NCBI GenBank assembly: GCA_045837725.1 | Contig: JBEWZL010000267.1 | Location: forward strand, 1-64,000 | Origin: Vermamoeba vermiformis | Taxonomy: Eukaryota; Tubulinea; Echinamoebida | DNA: 64,000 bases | Direction: 5' to 3' | Part shown: positions 30,867 through 47,039 of the stretch, in pieces | Layout: the number at the start of each line of letters is the position of its first letter | Position numbering within the stretch: position 1 is the first letter of the stretch | Notes under the pieces: generated by a model | What the model saw: only the letters and a program-made list of their open reading frames with translations | What the model was told of the DNA's origin: nothing | The model's database searches: none | Position numbers and translations under genes: made by a program

Positions 30867-33055
30867 ATGGACAAAAAGCAAAAAGAGAAGGAAAAGAAGA
30901 AGGTTAAAGCGAAAGACAAACGCAAAAAGCCAAAAAAATCTAGTAAGTTGATATTATACGTAATTTAAAATTATGAAATTGGGTAAATATTAATTTTACA
31001 ATTTTGGAAGAATTAAAAGAAAAAGATCGAGGTGATCCAGCATCGGGCGGCCCCAGCCTTCATTGTAAGCTTCTAACTGCATTATAATTTAATAATGAGC
31101 ATTCTAGCTACCGATCAAACCCGGCTACAAGCACTAAGGAACAGCGTCGTTGCAGATGATACTAACCTCTACCTGTATAAGGCACAAGTATTGTATCCGC
31201 TTCGCATTCCAACAGAAGAGATAATGGACGAGATTCGCAAGAAATTGGAACGCACGCACCACTCCGATTTGCCATTTTTGAACATTCTCACTGAACTCTC
31301 TCTAAGAGCGACCGAGGAGTCACCTGATTATTGCTTGGAGTTTTTTTATGGCTTCTTTAAACACTGGCGCAAGATAATATACTACACGGACACAAAGAAC
31401 AAGTACAACGAATGGAGCCAGTTGATCACGTGCCTTGGCTTGGAGATGTTTTTCTACACGGACTTATTCTGCCCTTACCTACTGAGACCTTGCTTCAACG
31501 ATGATATGGACATATTTATCAAAGCAAATGCTTTCTTTTCAACTGTTAGGCCGGACATTAGCATCGGAGTTGCATTGCCCGACAAAATGCTCTGGATCTT
31601 GGCTGGCGAAGCGGCACGCCAAAATTACGAGCATTATTTGTTACACAAAGATGAAGGCAAACTTCGAGATTGTATGCGCGCTTGTATCGATGAACAGATC
31701 GAGCACTTGCCGTTGGAGTACTGTTGTGTGTTTGGTTTATTGCACGGTAGGACGTTTAATTTATCGATTCGAAGGGATTTTAATTCAAGTTTTAGGTGGT
31801 TCTTCGATAACAGTCTACATTATGCAGCCAGAGGCTACCGAAAACTCCGATCTGCTTTATTACAAGCGTCAAGTTGTCAAGGACCGACTACGTTTGACCG
31901 TTGCACAAGATTTGTTGGATTTTTTTAGTATAATGCAAGAAATAGAGCGACGTGCACGTTTAATGGTGGATAATTATGGCAAAAGAAACGAGCGTAATTA
32001 CAAGATTCCAGCACGTAATAATTTCATCGAAAAAGGGTCGAAAACACATTCCAAGAGCTCTTCAAAAAAGAGAAGGGGGGGCCGATCAAAACGAAAACAA
32101 TACCAATATCAAACCATCCAAGTCAAACAACGAACAAAACAAAGACACACTAGAATTAGAGGCCAAGTTGTTTTCACTACTGCCGGGAAGAGTCATTGAG
32201 TTAGGTTGGTCTTGGACTTTCATAGACGATAATTTCATTCGCGTTGGACAATACACTTTGGACAGCTCCGATCCAATTCACATTGCTTTGGTAGAAAAAA
32301 CATGTAGCCATGATAGAGAAACTATTTTCCTTAATACTTTGCGGCACAAGAACATTGTAACTTGCTACGGATCCTACGTGCGTACACAAAGTGATGGTAA
32401 GTTTCGGGTAGCATTGGAAGAGTATTATTAACTTTTTATGGCAGAACAAGGACGGATCAAATACATATTGATGCTTGAGCGATTAAAGCACATCGAAGCA
32501 GGCGATGACCCGAAGCGTTTTCTCCTACTAGCTCGCGATATTGCAAGTGGTCTAGCGTACCTTCACAGCTTAAACATCATGCATCGAGATCTCAAGCCGA
32601 AAAATATATTGCAAACACCATATCGAAATGGATGCGCTAAAATTGTGGATTTTGACTTAGCAAAAGAACTGAAGCACGAAAAAGGATTCAAAGCCTTTGG
32701 AGAAGGTGTTGGTACAACAGGATTTATTGCACCCGAAGTTTTAAAAGTTGACCCGAAAGTTGGCTACGATTTTAAGGCAGATATATATAGCTATGGAAAA
32801 ACATTGGAAAAGATATTTGGGGACAATGTAAGTTGCGCTTCCAAACATGTAGTTGCTGATTTTGTTCAGAGCAAGTTATATCACTCAACACTGGCAAAGC
32901 TTGTTGATGCGTGCATCAAAGTGGATCCAACACTTAGACCTAGTGCTCGTGCTATCGTAAAATATTTGACAAAGAAGATAGCAAAATACAGTGAAAGTAC
33001 TGTAGCGAGCAAAGCAGATGCCAGCATTGCAGAACCATCTTCTCGACAAACTTAA
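30867..33055 (+). CDS. REase-like/kinase fusion protein K4
   Basis: Start ATG 30867 with a Lys-rich leader (MDKKQKEKEKKKVKAKDKR). Two short introns follow, then a large exon with helical segments (YNEWSQLITCLGLEMFF) and the nuclease-like pair VRPDISIGVAL ... MLWILAGEAARQN, then YCCVFGLLHG. A basic linker follows. The kinase domain shows RVGQY, VTCYGSY, NIMHRDLKPKNIL (canonical HRD here), KIVDFDLAKEL (DFD), GVGTTGFIAPEV and ADIYSYGKT. The C-terminus (AEPSSRQT) lacks the shared tail. The open frame changes between the nuclease-like half and the kinase half, so either an unrecognised intron or one break lies in the linker. It is otherwise well preserved. Confidence 0.75.
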
Positions 33056-33087
33056 ATTAATCATGTTTTAAACATTGTTCCCCCGTT

Positions 33088-33257
33088 ATCCTGCAGTACT
33101 TTCGTCACTATCGGACGTCACGCAAGGTGCGTATCATGCTTCAAGCTTAGTTCGAGCCAATTGTTTAACTGATGTGTCCAGTTTATGATGCATCGTACGC
33201 ACTGCAAGAGCCGTTATTCTCCAAATTCACAGGCGTGGCCCGCGAGGACGAGTACTA
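33088..33257 (+). pseudogene. Fossil copy of the K3 3' end
   Basis: Plus-strand copy of the last K3 intron and the exons around it (27852-28020, minus), recognisable from CCTGCAGTA through GGACGTCACGCAAG, the intron and YDASYALQEPLF to a stop at 33255. It follows directly after K4, so K3 and K4 together are flanked by inverted copies of the same 3' end. Confidence 0.85.
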
Positions 33258-33363
33258 ATTTAACAGTTTTAATAAAGCCGTTGTTAAAGAAAATTATCTC
33301 GTCACTAGTTAGACGATAATCGGACAGCCTAATCCGATTTATGTACGACAGCAGGTTCTTGGG

Positions 33364-35695
33364 TCAATCTAACCATTCATCAGTCCAATCTTCATCGTCC
33401 AATTCATTATCCCAAGTAGGAAACATAATACGACCGCCTGTCCAACCAGGTTGGTTGTCTATTGTCGGCAGTTTCCACGGGACAGGGCTAAACACGACGC
33501 ATCTACCCATTTGGACATAACTTTGTAGCGTTGCTTGGTCTTTCACTGTTAGCGCATTAGCACCGTCCAATTACTTGAGCTTGAAAAAACAAAACGTACC
33601 TCCATAGACATCTTTGTAACAGACGTTGCAGTGGCCCACACCCTCAGTTCGGGCACCTTCCAAACTCTGCCAAATTAACGGGCATTGAAAGTCAAACTCG
33701 CAGTTTTCTGCAATAAATACGATTAATATGCAGTAACAAAAAATAATAAGCTTTAATGATCCCAACATTACCTATTGGATGACTCGGCTTTTGCTTGGCC
33801 TCTTTCAACGCTTGCTTTCTTTTGCGATAAAACTGTTTCCAGTCGCGTATTTTTGCTCGAGGATTTTGATATCGCCAGCGGTGTACAAATGCATCGCGCC
33901 ACAAGTTGTTATCGCTCAGTAAATCTCTCCAAGTTTTGCACACCTAATTGACGTTAATCTATTTGTAGGTATCATATTAATTGTCGTCGTACTAATTGTA
34001 ATTGAGCGAATACCGGGAGTGGAGTTCTCGCCATACATTGAAGGAACAACTCCATGACTTCATCTGGCAATAATTCGAAGTAATTAACGAAATCATTTCG
34101 ATAATCAGGCACTGATTTTAAGTCGAATTTGAACGATCCTTTGAAGTTCGTTTTGAAATGTACGAGCGACTCTTTCGTGAAACAAATTCCAGGATAACAA
34201 TTCATGCCGTTATGAACGGCCAACCGCTTATCTAACAATTAAATAAGTAAACCTGTACTAGTACTATTATTATTCTTGCTGCGTACCGAGAATTTTGCCA
34301 TTTAGCGTAAAATAGACTTGTCGCTGAGAATAATTGTCTAATAAGATACCACAGCCAACAGTATCACCTTAAGAATTATCATTATTATAAATATAATACT
34401 AGCATGGAATTTACTCACCTTGATGAAATTCTATTGCGTTTCGTTCGACGCGGACGTTTTTACGGATCTGATCAAAGAGATAAAATTAAGTATTATATGA
34501 ACAAATATTATTATGCTACTTACTTCACCGTTGTTATAATATGCAAATGAGTTTTGTTGATTTCCCAGCAATGCGTGCGAAGTAAATATTTCGTTGCCGA
34601 TTCCAATGCCCACTACAGCTTCAGAATTGAACGATAAAAATTCAACTTCAAAGTACGCGTTATCAACTGGCTTAAGTGATATTTGACTGAGGTCCCAATA
34701 TCCTTCGGTAATGAGGCTGACGTTGGCAGGCAACTTGAGATCCGGCTTCATCGAAATTTCTTGCTTCGATTCATCGACGTGCAAAAGTTCACTGAAATAC
34801 TTCAAATCTAACGCTTCATCGCCGCACGTGTTCAGTGCTTTGAAACATTGTGCGCACTCGATGTAGTCCAAACACTCGAGGCAATGAAACGTCGTTCTGT
34901 TGAACTGGTCTTCCTCGCCGCAGACGTTATTGCATTTGCTGCAATTGAAACTTTTTTCGGTTAATTTCTTCGCTGGTGGCTCGTCGAATCGATAAAGCAC
35001 GTGCTTGTGTGAATCGGATCGAACAGATCTGCTCAACATCGAGTCCACTCGTCTGTAACACTCGTAGCAAAGCATATCGTGATTAGCGCAAAGTTCGCAA
35101 GTAAAACTGCCTATTATAAAATAATAAAATAAATTATTTAATTGAAATTTGACTCGATCCGACTTACGTTGATCTACTCGATTATGTATAACAGTTGAGC
35201 ATGCTTTGCAAGTGCCTTGTCCATAATCGAGCATTTTTAGCGGATGCGCGTGCCTTCGGCGGGTAAGATCTCGCACCAAATAAAAATTGATCAACTTCAC
35301 CCACTGACGAGCATTCTACAGGTTTGGTCAGTATAATATTTAATATTTAATCGCAATAAGTAATATTGCTTCGCACCTCTCCGGTTACAATTGTGAACTG
35401 GCAAGAATCTGCGTGCTGGATGTGAAAGCCTGTCGATTGGTGGTTCAAAATAATAGCCATTGAGTGGGTAAATTGTATTCTTATTTTCTGCGCGAAGTAG
35501 TAGTCAGAATGAGTCAGTTAATTAAGTAGGTAATTATTCGATCTGGACAATTGTAATTAAATTAATTTAATATCTTACCATTTTATTTTCAGTAATTATG
35601 ACTAGCTTGTTTTTGTAAAGCTTAATCTTGCCTTCAGCGATCTCATTGTTGTTATTGCTGAATTCTACTCGCTGCCGCGCTATCGCCTTTGACAT
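33364..35695 (-). CDS. F-box protein with PH-like, zinc-binding and SPRY parts
   Basis: About nine exons from ATG 35695 to TGA 33364. N-terminal segment with a PH-like run (GKIKLYKNKLVIITENK ... ARQWVKLINFYL); a Cys-rich zinc-binding part with several CxxC pairs (CKACSTV, CELCANHDMLCYECYRR, CSKCNNVC, CLECLDYIECAQCF); a SPRY domain (YFEVEFLSF, VGIGIGNE, GDTVGCGILLD, QVYFTLNG); an F-box (FELLPDEVMELFLQCM, VCKTWRDLLSDNNLW, FVHRW); and a C-terminal part containing CNVCYKDVYG. F-box proteins bring targets to the SCF ubiquitin ligase, and SPRY and zinc parts usually bind the substrate. The combination in one protein is unusual. Exon borders inside the zinc part are confident; the PH call is weak. 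Confidence 0.8.
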
Positions 35696-35922
35696 GGTGC
35701 TTAACCTTGTTATAAATCTCTACACACTAGAAGTAATTGAGAGATTCGGTTATCGTTGTCTCATTACTTAAAAATTCCAAAATAATGAAATTTCTCCAGG
35801 CCAATATTTAAAAACAGCTTTTTACACTTTACACAAATAATACAAAACACTATTTTCACCACTTGTTCGTTCGAACTACCGCCTCGGCCATTCCTCTAGT
35901 ACTCCGATCTCTAAATCTTACT

Positions 35923-38771
35923 TCATTTGACACGAACGACGTTTGTTATATCTCTCAACGGAGTACCTTTTGGTTTTGCTGCTAATTTCTCCGGTAACTT
36001 GACGCCCTTTTCCTCTTCGGTCAGACATTCAGGGTCTTCGTCGTCAAAATTCAACATGTTGCCAAGAACACACTTTGTGATGTAACTCGGTTTGATGTGT
36101 TTCATCGAGTAAAAGAATGGATGATTCAACGCTTGTTCGGCCGTGAGACGCTCCTCTGGATCCGATTTCAAACATTTCCAAATCAAGTCGAATAAAAGCT
36201 CTACAATCGGATACATCGGCATGGTACTAATCAAGCCAATTCAGATTAGATCAATGCAGAAAACAAGTACTTAATCCTTACTTTTGCTTTTGTTTGATTT
36301 CTTGAAACACATCCGCCACGCTGGATTCTTGCGTAATGTTACGGAAGCGGAAGAACTGTAAATGAGTTAGCTGTTGTTTGACCACTTACTAACGTTAACT
36401 TACGGTATCAAATACGTATAAACCCCATGCCCACATGTCCATTGCAGGCGACAAATGGCCTTGGTTTACTTCTGGCGCAACAAACGGAGGCGTTCCACGG
36501 CAATCATTCGCTGCGTATATATGTTAGAACGAGCGAATAACATTAACATAACTTACGATTGTTATTTACATCAAAAGAAAGCCCAAAGTCGATGAGGTAC
36601 GGCTTCATATCTTGCGACCAAGTGTATCTTTCATAGCCTGACGATCTCATGCTCGCAACGACGTTAGCTCTCTTAACGTCTGCGTGCACAATGCCCTGGC
36701 GGTGAAGATAATTCAACGCATCGAGTACACCCAGCACCATATTCACATTGTCATGAGCACATCGACGTAGAGCACCAATATCACCGTAACACTCGAATAT
36801 GACCCAACACTCTTTGTCATATTTGATCATATGGATTGGCTTGATAATATTAGGATGATTTAACTTCATCAGCAACGTATACTCGTTTGGCAACGATCCA
36901 TTGGCATCAAGAGGCAAGATCTGAAGCCCGATTAGCAAACCTTAAGTTGTCATAATAACAGCAATGACTTACCTTGGCAAAACGTACAACATGACCCCTA
37001 ACCAATGTTCGTGTGGTCGGTGTCGCGTAGATGACCTTGTACATGTTCTGATCTAGACAAAGAGTTTGCACGTTTGTTTGACCAGAATAGTTTGTGCCAG
37101 ATTGCGAGGATGAATTGGTGTTGCTGGACGAGGGCTTATTTGGCTGAGATTTGCTCGTTTTGGGAGGTTTGAGCGAATTAACGTCCTCTATTCCTGGCGT
37201 GTTTTGCTTGGAGCTGAAAGACAGAGGACTTTCTCTGACTTCGTACTCTGTCATTAATTGTAGATGAAAGTGAATGTGGACAAAGAGTTGTATGATTTGC
37301 TTGTAGTTTTGAAGGGAGTACTCGAGCGTGAAATTAGTCATCTCTGCATGGATATATCTAGCCGTATAAGACCGCGAAACTGCTCCAGGCTCGTCCCAAA
37401 GAAAGGCCCGCATAAGCGTCACTGACATTTTAGAGCCACCGTTGACAACGCCGTAGCAAAATGTCTTCTTAGTGTCAAACATGCCCAGAGAAAACGTCGT
37501 GGCCATGCGAGTCTCGGCAAGTACTTTGGTAGTATCTTTGTGCTCGTCAAAGACTGCGTCCACACTGCCATTTTCAACGATAATTGCAGGAACAAACTTT
37601 GGCGGAACTGGCTTTCCTGACACGATTGGAGCACGAGATGGCACTGAGATCATGAGATCCGGAAAAAGAGTCACATCCGCGAACTTGTCACCGGGAGGAA
37701 TGCAATCCATCACTTTGTCACTGCAGGTATCAACGTTATATTTAAAGTTGCTTTACGATTGTTATCTTAACTTACGCTGCTTGGTGATAATCCGCAAAAA
37801 AGTGGTGCCAAATTGAATACCATTTGACTTCTTTATCCAATTCGGACCACTGCTCTTGCGGCTCGCTGTGAATTCGTAGAATGTCCCATACCATCCGAGC
37901 CTTGGTAACGAATTCTGCAGGCAGAGCTTTTCGTACACTCGAGTCAAGGTCCTCGTAGAACTCAACTAAACCAGCGGGTAGTCCACTACCGGATGCAGCG
38001 AGGTTGATTTCAACCCTTTTCCATTTTCTTGAGAATAGCTCCAAGTGTTCATTTTGCACCAATTCTTCGTATACATCCATCTTATAACTCTGAGGATCAA
38101 TACCCCAGTTATATAAAAAGTCCTTAGCGCTGTTTAATCAAGTCAGATCGAATACGGAATTGCTTCACTACTTATGGACTACCTTGCATACGGTGCTCTA
38201 ATTTTGCTTTCCATGTATTCTTTCCAAGGAGAAGATATGTTGACGAAGGAAGGCTGAATGACAGACCTTTCGACTGTCAAATCTGCGCGGATGTGAGGAA
38301 ACGAAATCGACTCGATTTACCTAAAAACTTACAAGGTACCATTAAGCTTATTTCAGGTACGTGAAGTCGTTGGAACAGGTTCGCCCAGGTCTGGCCACTA
38401 TATTTGGCTAGCACATTTATTAACACTTGCTTATTTGTGGGCGTTGGCGTATTTTTTTGCAGCTGCTTGTAGGCGTTTTGTAATGTTCTAACCTTAAATC
38501 TTTGCAAATAAGCTTAAATGAAATAAATTAGATTTGGATTTGAAATTAAAAAGCGGATTCTTACTTTGCTTTTGGCTTTCGGTCATTACGGTCGGATCAA
38601 CTGGAAATAATAACTAGTTAGCAAATTAATTATACTCAAAAATTGAAACTTACAGTCCAGTAAGTAGATGTTAATCTTTTCATTCTGAAGCAGCGCATCG
38701 CTTCGTTCCGTTCCTGTTTTCGTTTGACTCGCGAAAAATTCTTCGCCAGGAAGCAAGTCGTCCTTCTCCAT
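35923..38771 (-). CDS. REase-like/kinase fusion protein K7
   Basis: Start ATG 38771 (MEKDDLLPGEEFF). Helical N-terminal exons (LQNAYKQLQKN, SPWKEYMESKIRAPYA) lead to WSELDKEVKWYSIWHHFF and then LFPDLMISVP ... VPAIIVENGSVDAV, the family's PD ... E signature, and FCYGVVNGGSKMSVTLM. A Ser/Asn/Gln-rich linker (SSSNTNSSSQSGTNYSG) precedes the kinase: NEYTLLMKLNHPNI, CWVIFECYG, GIVHADVKRANVV (HAD), YLIDFGLSFDV, GTPPFVAPEV and MWAWGLYVFD. The C-terminus, LNHPFF ... KPKGTPLRDITNVVRVK, carries the shared tail. Catalytic Lys is not obvious in the first kinase exon. It lies in tail-to-head order with the F-box/SPRY gene. Confidence 0.85.
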
Positions 38772-39034
38772 ATTACAATTTAAACAAATAAAACAAAATT
38801 AAAAACTCGTAAAAATGGCGGTCTACGTCGTACGCAACAAATAACCCCGAAAAAGCACTGTTGCCACCTGTGTTACAATAATAACAAGATTACATAACTT
38901 GGCGCTAATTCTATTGATTGGGTGTTCAACTGTTTTTCTGGCTACTAATACCGCGATCCTCGTGGTGTAAGTTAGCTCTGCGAGTCAATTACGTGCCTTG
39001 AACAAAATTGGTACTTAAACCTCGATCCAATTTA

Positions 39035-40447
39035 TTAATGCAGTGGTACTGCAAAAACAAGCGGTTGTTTCGAATCTGTTGTGGATGTAACCACACGAGA
39101 ACTGAACTGCGGCATAAACGCACGACGGTAACTGTTGCTCTTGTTCCCAGTACTCCTATGTAACATTTGGCTGGCTATTATAATCATAGAGCCTGCCGGT
39201 ATGTACATGGGAACCTCGATCTCTTTCAGGGACGGATCTTGCTTCTAAAAATAAAACGTAAGCTTAAACGATCGATAAAAACTAAATAAAGTAAGATTTA
39301 TTTAATATTTGCCTGCAAATAAAGCTATTCCCAGTAATTGATTGGGATCGAGATCGGGATCGGATGCATTTCTACTTACGAGTTGCTTTTGTACGAGCGT
39401 GTATTTAGGCGGGTATCTATTAGCAGCCTCTCTATGATGTTTAATATAATTTTCGTTGAGTAGTCCAACGTAGTTCGTTTCTTCAGGCGTGTCAAAGTAC
39501 GGCACCATTTGCAACGCACCATTTTCCTAATTAAACCATTTAGCTTCATTTTTTCATATTAATTAGCAACACTTATATGAAGTATATGATACGATAATAA
39601 CAATGGACTTACAGGAGTAGTATCATCTAGACACATCCAGCACGATACAAACGGAATGTTATCGTCTTCTAAATACTCTCCGTCCTTAATATTATATTAG
39701 ATATATGTGAAATATTATTATTTATGTCGATTAAATGCCAAGCAAGCCCTAGTAACGTACCTGATGATAATTGAAAATGGATCCGTCTTCGCTTTTTGGT
39801 GGCTTCACAATATATTGCTCATTAAACTAGAATAGAGATGCAAAAAGTCAATTTCGTGATTATTAAGATATAGGGAACATAATGAGCAACGGATTTGGGC
39901 CACTTGGATGCAATGCTATTCCGTCCATTTCATCAGGATATCAACAAAACTTACCAGAAAAACGTTCGGTCCTATTATCGAGGAAACTATGTCTAGCAAC
40001 AATTTGCTGCAAATAAATTGAGTGACTTCGTCTCGTAAACGCTTTGACCGAGTGGATTTGTACTCTTCCTGGCTAGTTGGATGAAACGATTTTAAATCAG
40101 GATTTAGTTGGTGACCTAGAGGCTCTATACTACGGGAACTAGTATTAGTAACGAGCTTAAGTAGCGTTGCTCAAATCTGTTACGGGTGACTTTTAGAATT
40201 TGGCGGATTTACCTAAAATGCAACCATAATTCTCCACTACGTCTTCTTTGTCAACCATATCGAGCAATATATCGCATTCTGCACGCATTGCTACAAACAG
40301 GTCAGATGCGGTTACTTCCATTCTGCTTAAAAAATTCTATTCCGCAGTATTCAGGTATTTACCTTCTATAATATTGTTTGGTATTATTTTCTCTAATAAT
40401 AAAAATCCTCTACGATGAAATTCATTGATCTGTTGCTGTGACAGCAT
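39035..40447 (-). CDS. Phytanoyl-CoA dioxygenase (PhyH) family oxygenase
   Basis: Non-haem Fe(II)/2-oxoglutarate oxygenase of the PhyH family. Starts MLSQQQINEFHRRGFLLLE, the usual opening helix of the family. The metal site is HxD in NYHQDGEYLEDD with the distal His in ASQMLHRSTGNKS and the 2-oxoglutarate Arg probably in SYRRAFMPQFS. CWMCLDDTTPENGALQMVP is the typical strand pair between them. About eight short exons. The substrate cannot be told; fungal members act on lipids, secondary metabolites or small polar acids. No peroxisomal PTS1 at the C-terminus (ends AVPLH). It is divergent from GSK3, with about 400 bp between starts. Confidence 0.85.
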
Positions 40448-40850
40448 GATTTTTGGCGGGATCTTCGACAATAGGCAAGATGCAGCAATATATGATTAAA
40501 TTTGAATCAACGAATATGTGGTATCGTTGAACAACAAATAATGCTAAAATCGGCGAGATCTGGCAAAAAAATATAGGCGATATAATTTTAACGAAAGGCG
40601 ATGTATCTCGAAAATTTGGCGAGACTGGCGGCAAAATCAACTAAAACCCAAAATTTCCAACAGCACAAAACGAAGACTACACGCAACGTTATTTATTTGA
40701 TCTATTGATAGTTAATTGCGTGCTAGAGTGATTGGAAATAATTGGGGCAGATTTGCACGACGTTTTGATTTTTCAATTTGGCTTAAAAACGCTTGATTGA
40801 TGACTTATTGAAGCAAAAAATATTAAAAAATATTTGGAGTATTGTAAAAA

Positions 40851-43368
<2,518 letters not shown>

Positions 43369-43754
43369 GACCCCTGCTCCAGCTCTGTGAGAGCGAGTTA
43401 ATTGTTTAAACGCTTAAGCAATATTTAAGAAGTTTGAAAGATCTCATCTAGCTTTTGCGTTTGAATTTTTGGCTCGTTCAGTCAATTTTTGTTATTTAAA
43501 ATATTTTTCTTGTATAAAGACCTCAATCTCAATCGTGTTATTTTTTGGCCTATTTTTGCCTTGAGCCAAATTATCTGTCAATGATTTGTGGCGCATAAAG
43601 AACCAAATTAAACGTTCGCTTTCAATAACCAATCAACAACGCGTTAATTACGTATGTATGTTAACAGGACCTCAACCTACGTTAACTGAATACCAGATGT
43701 GATTTCCCTGCTCGTTTTGATACTGCCCTTTAGTGCGATTAGAACTGCCAAAAA

Positions 43755-46700
43755 ATGGAGTCAGTAAGACGCCGGATAACAAAAAAGCCAAAGAAGTTCG
43801 ATATTAAAGAGGAAATGAAGATCGCAGCCGAGAATAAAAATACATCCGTCTCAAAACCAAACAAAAAAAGAAAATTAGAAGATTCCGATACTAATGATAA
43901 TAATAACAGTAACAAAAAAAGAAAAACAGATAAATCAGGTCCGAAGAAATGGCAAGCACGAGTTGCAAAAAGAGCGCCAAATCCGAAAACAAAGCCAGAG
44001 ACAAAATATACAGCTTCGCAACCTAAAAACTCGCGTAATAAAATAGGAAGATCCGATAAAAAGGATTCTATAGAAACAAAATCCCAGCGAACTGCGCTGA
44101 ATCCGGATTTGCCAGAAAACGAAGCCACAGACGAAACCTGTAAGTTTCAATCACTTCGACGGTGTTAAACTAACAACGACGCCAGCACCAAAGATCACTT
44201 TGGAAAACAAAGTCCTTACTAGCCCCCTAAACTTCAGCGGTGCTCTTAGCAAACTAGAAAACTCAGTAGCTACCACGAGCGATGGCAAAAAGTAAGTCAT
44301 CTGCACATGAACTTCCGTATTAATACTAATCCTTGTAAAGAGTAACGTTGCGAGAACTTTGTGAAGAGTTGAGTATACGTCCCATGGAGAACGGTATTTC
44401 AATGAATCTTAGCACCATTCGGTGGAGCGACACAATGGAGACGGATGTGCTCCCCTTCGTCGAAAGTTTAATACCCAAACTGGTAACAAACGTACGTATT
44501 ATTAACCCAACTACGAGGACGTTAATAACTTTAAACAGATCATGGGGTTCAAGCCACACCAACAACAAGACACGTTTGCTGAACAACGCAAATTGATTGC
44601 TAACAAAATTGCCACGCACAATCCTGACTATGAAAAGAATTTCAAACAGATTTTGCCTGATTTTGTCACCATTGTCACGAACTGGGGACAAGCTTCCAAC
44701 GCCTCCAAAGACTTCACGACCTTCACCAAGCTATTCCAGCCGTTCTTTCAAGATCTCCCGTCAACGCGATGCTCGGTCATGAGTCTTCCTGACACAAGAA
44801 GCTCAGTTTGGAAAGACAAGGTTGAATTCGTCTACTTCATTCGGGAAGACAGTCCACACAAAGACTTGCACAAGCTCACACAACTGATGTGGTGTGCACT
44901 GCGGTTGCAAATCTTGCATTTAAAACCGTCAAAAGAACTGAGGACACTCTACTGCTTTGGCATTCTTACATCAGGCTACTGCGTACAACTACTGCAAATG
45001 TTTGTTCGACTTAATTCTGAAAGAGCCTACGACAACCCACTCTACGAGCTCTGGGCCGAGCCTGAACTCAATCTTGCCAAATTTGACGAAGCCTCTTTGA
45101 CCAAGTTAATGACGTGGCTCCTTGCTATTCGCACTTACCATTTCCATTTGAAAAACGTACTAAAGGCCTGGCCGGTAGCGACAACCGCACGTGAATGCCT
45201 GACAACCAAAATGATCGACCTCAGAAAAAATTCCATGACTGACGACAGTGATTATGACGATGATAAGCAAGGCAAATTTGATCCAGCTCCAAGTAACAAT
45301 AATACCAATCGGCCACGAGGTTGTGAGACTAGTACGCCACAACCGAGTCCTTATAAAGCTTCCCAGAAACAAGGCTCAAAGGGCAACAAAGAAGAAGTCG
45401 ATCAAGAAACGCTCGATGCAATTGTTTATGGTATCAACAACAAAGAGTACGGTGTCCTACACGAGGTAAGTACTATGCGCTCAATGACAGTACAAGTGAT
45501 CTAACAGCCTTATTGTAGAATGCTAAGTACAACAAGCGAGTGCTTCTCGTGTGCACGACAGTCAAGTGCATGAGACTGTTTGTCGTCAAGCTCTACGGTG
45601 CTGAATGTGACAACATGCACGAATTTGAAGTATTGAAAGTGCTTGGGCAACATCCAAACGTTTGCGAACTTCTCGCCGTCACTAAGCTCGAGAGTAAGCT
45701 TGTTAATATTTCATGATACATACCATGAACTAATCATTTTAAACAGCTGGTGAAATTCTGACCGTACAACCGTACTACAGAGACAGTGATGATTGGTACA
45801 ACGGCTACGCGAAAAGAGAGATGTTCCCGTTAGTTTTTCTTCAGCTAGCAAAGGTTCGTGTCCCTCACCTATCATCAAACAACAATGCTAACGGCACCTA
45901 TTGACAGGGTTTATCACATGTACACGATGGCAGCGTCATTCACGGCGATATCAAGCCCTACAACTTCATGGTGGACTCGGATTGCAATACCCGCATCCTT
46001 GACTTTGACTTCAGTGCTCGTGTGGACACCGGTAAGCTCTCTGAAATGTTTGAGGGGTCACATATTAATCAACAATAGATGACATGGAGAGGCTTGGTGG
46101 AACAGAAGGCTATTACGCACCTGAGTGGTACGAGCGATACAAAAAAGAGACTGGAGATGCTCCAGTGACATTCAAGTTCGATATTTGGAGCTTGGCAATT
46201 ACCATGTGCCAATACGTATGTTACAAGTCATGCGTTCTAAACTCATAAAATCTAACTGGAATTATACTTCAGGCTGGCGTTGAGTTCGGTCAAATTGTAG
46301 ATCCACTCGAACGACGTGCACAAATTCTTGAAGATATCAAATCCAAATCGTAAGATTATAATGCTGTACCATCGATGCTGTCAGTTGTTAACATTGTTCT
46401 CGTTGACAGGTTCCTTTTGTGGCCAGTTGGCAGTTTGATTGAGCGAATGCTGGCAATTCATCCAGATGACAGACCAACTGCTTCAGAAGTGTTTGATGTG
46501 CTCGTGAAAGTGTATGGCGATTGTGGAATTGCTCGAAATGAAGTCAAAAGTGACCGAGCTGTCGCGCAACACAACAAACTTCGTGAAGATAAAGCAAGAA
46601 TTGTTCAACAAGAGCCAGCAAACAAAACGTTGGAGACCAACTATAATCGAACTGCAAAGAAGCGTCAGTACACAGATGATAACGATGAAAATAGAGACCA

Positions 46701-46809
46701 AAGAAATGGTCCAAAGATTAGACAACGAGTACCAGCAGCTGGCAAGAGAAACAAAGATGCCAAGAGCACTCGAGGTATTCTAAACGACATCACTAATGTT
46801 GTAAAATAA
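43755..46809 (+). CDS. REase-like/kinase fusion protein K2' (parent copy)
   Basis: Paralogue of the gene at 24610 with the same exon plan: Lys-rich leader (MESVRRRITKKPKK), WKDKVEFVYFIRED, TLYCFGILTSGYCVQLLQM, then kinase exons with VIHGDIKPYN-type loop, DFDFS and GTEGYYAPEWYE, and the tail STRGILNDITNVVK. The linker stays open here (DSDYDDDKQGKFD, RPRGCETSTPQPS, EEVDQETLDAIVYG), giving one continuous nuclease-like plus kinase protein. Between the two copies the kinase and tail are the best conserved parts and the linker the worst. It sits 387 bp after GSK3. Nuclear location is likely from the basic leader. Confidence 0.88.
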
Positions 46810-47039
46810 TGTTTTATGTTGTATATAATGTAAATATGTATCATAGCTGCTTTGACTATTTATCATTTCCTACTAAGTGTTTCGATCAAAAAAAAGTTTG
46901 GAACATTCCTACCAAGAAATTTCCGCTAAAATGTGTGCAGGGCACTTTCAAACGTCAGCTACCCAGGTTGGATATTACCTACAGACTACGACAATAACGT
47001 TCGATGGAAAGGTGCGACATTTTATTGTGAGCTTCTACA

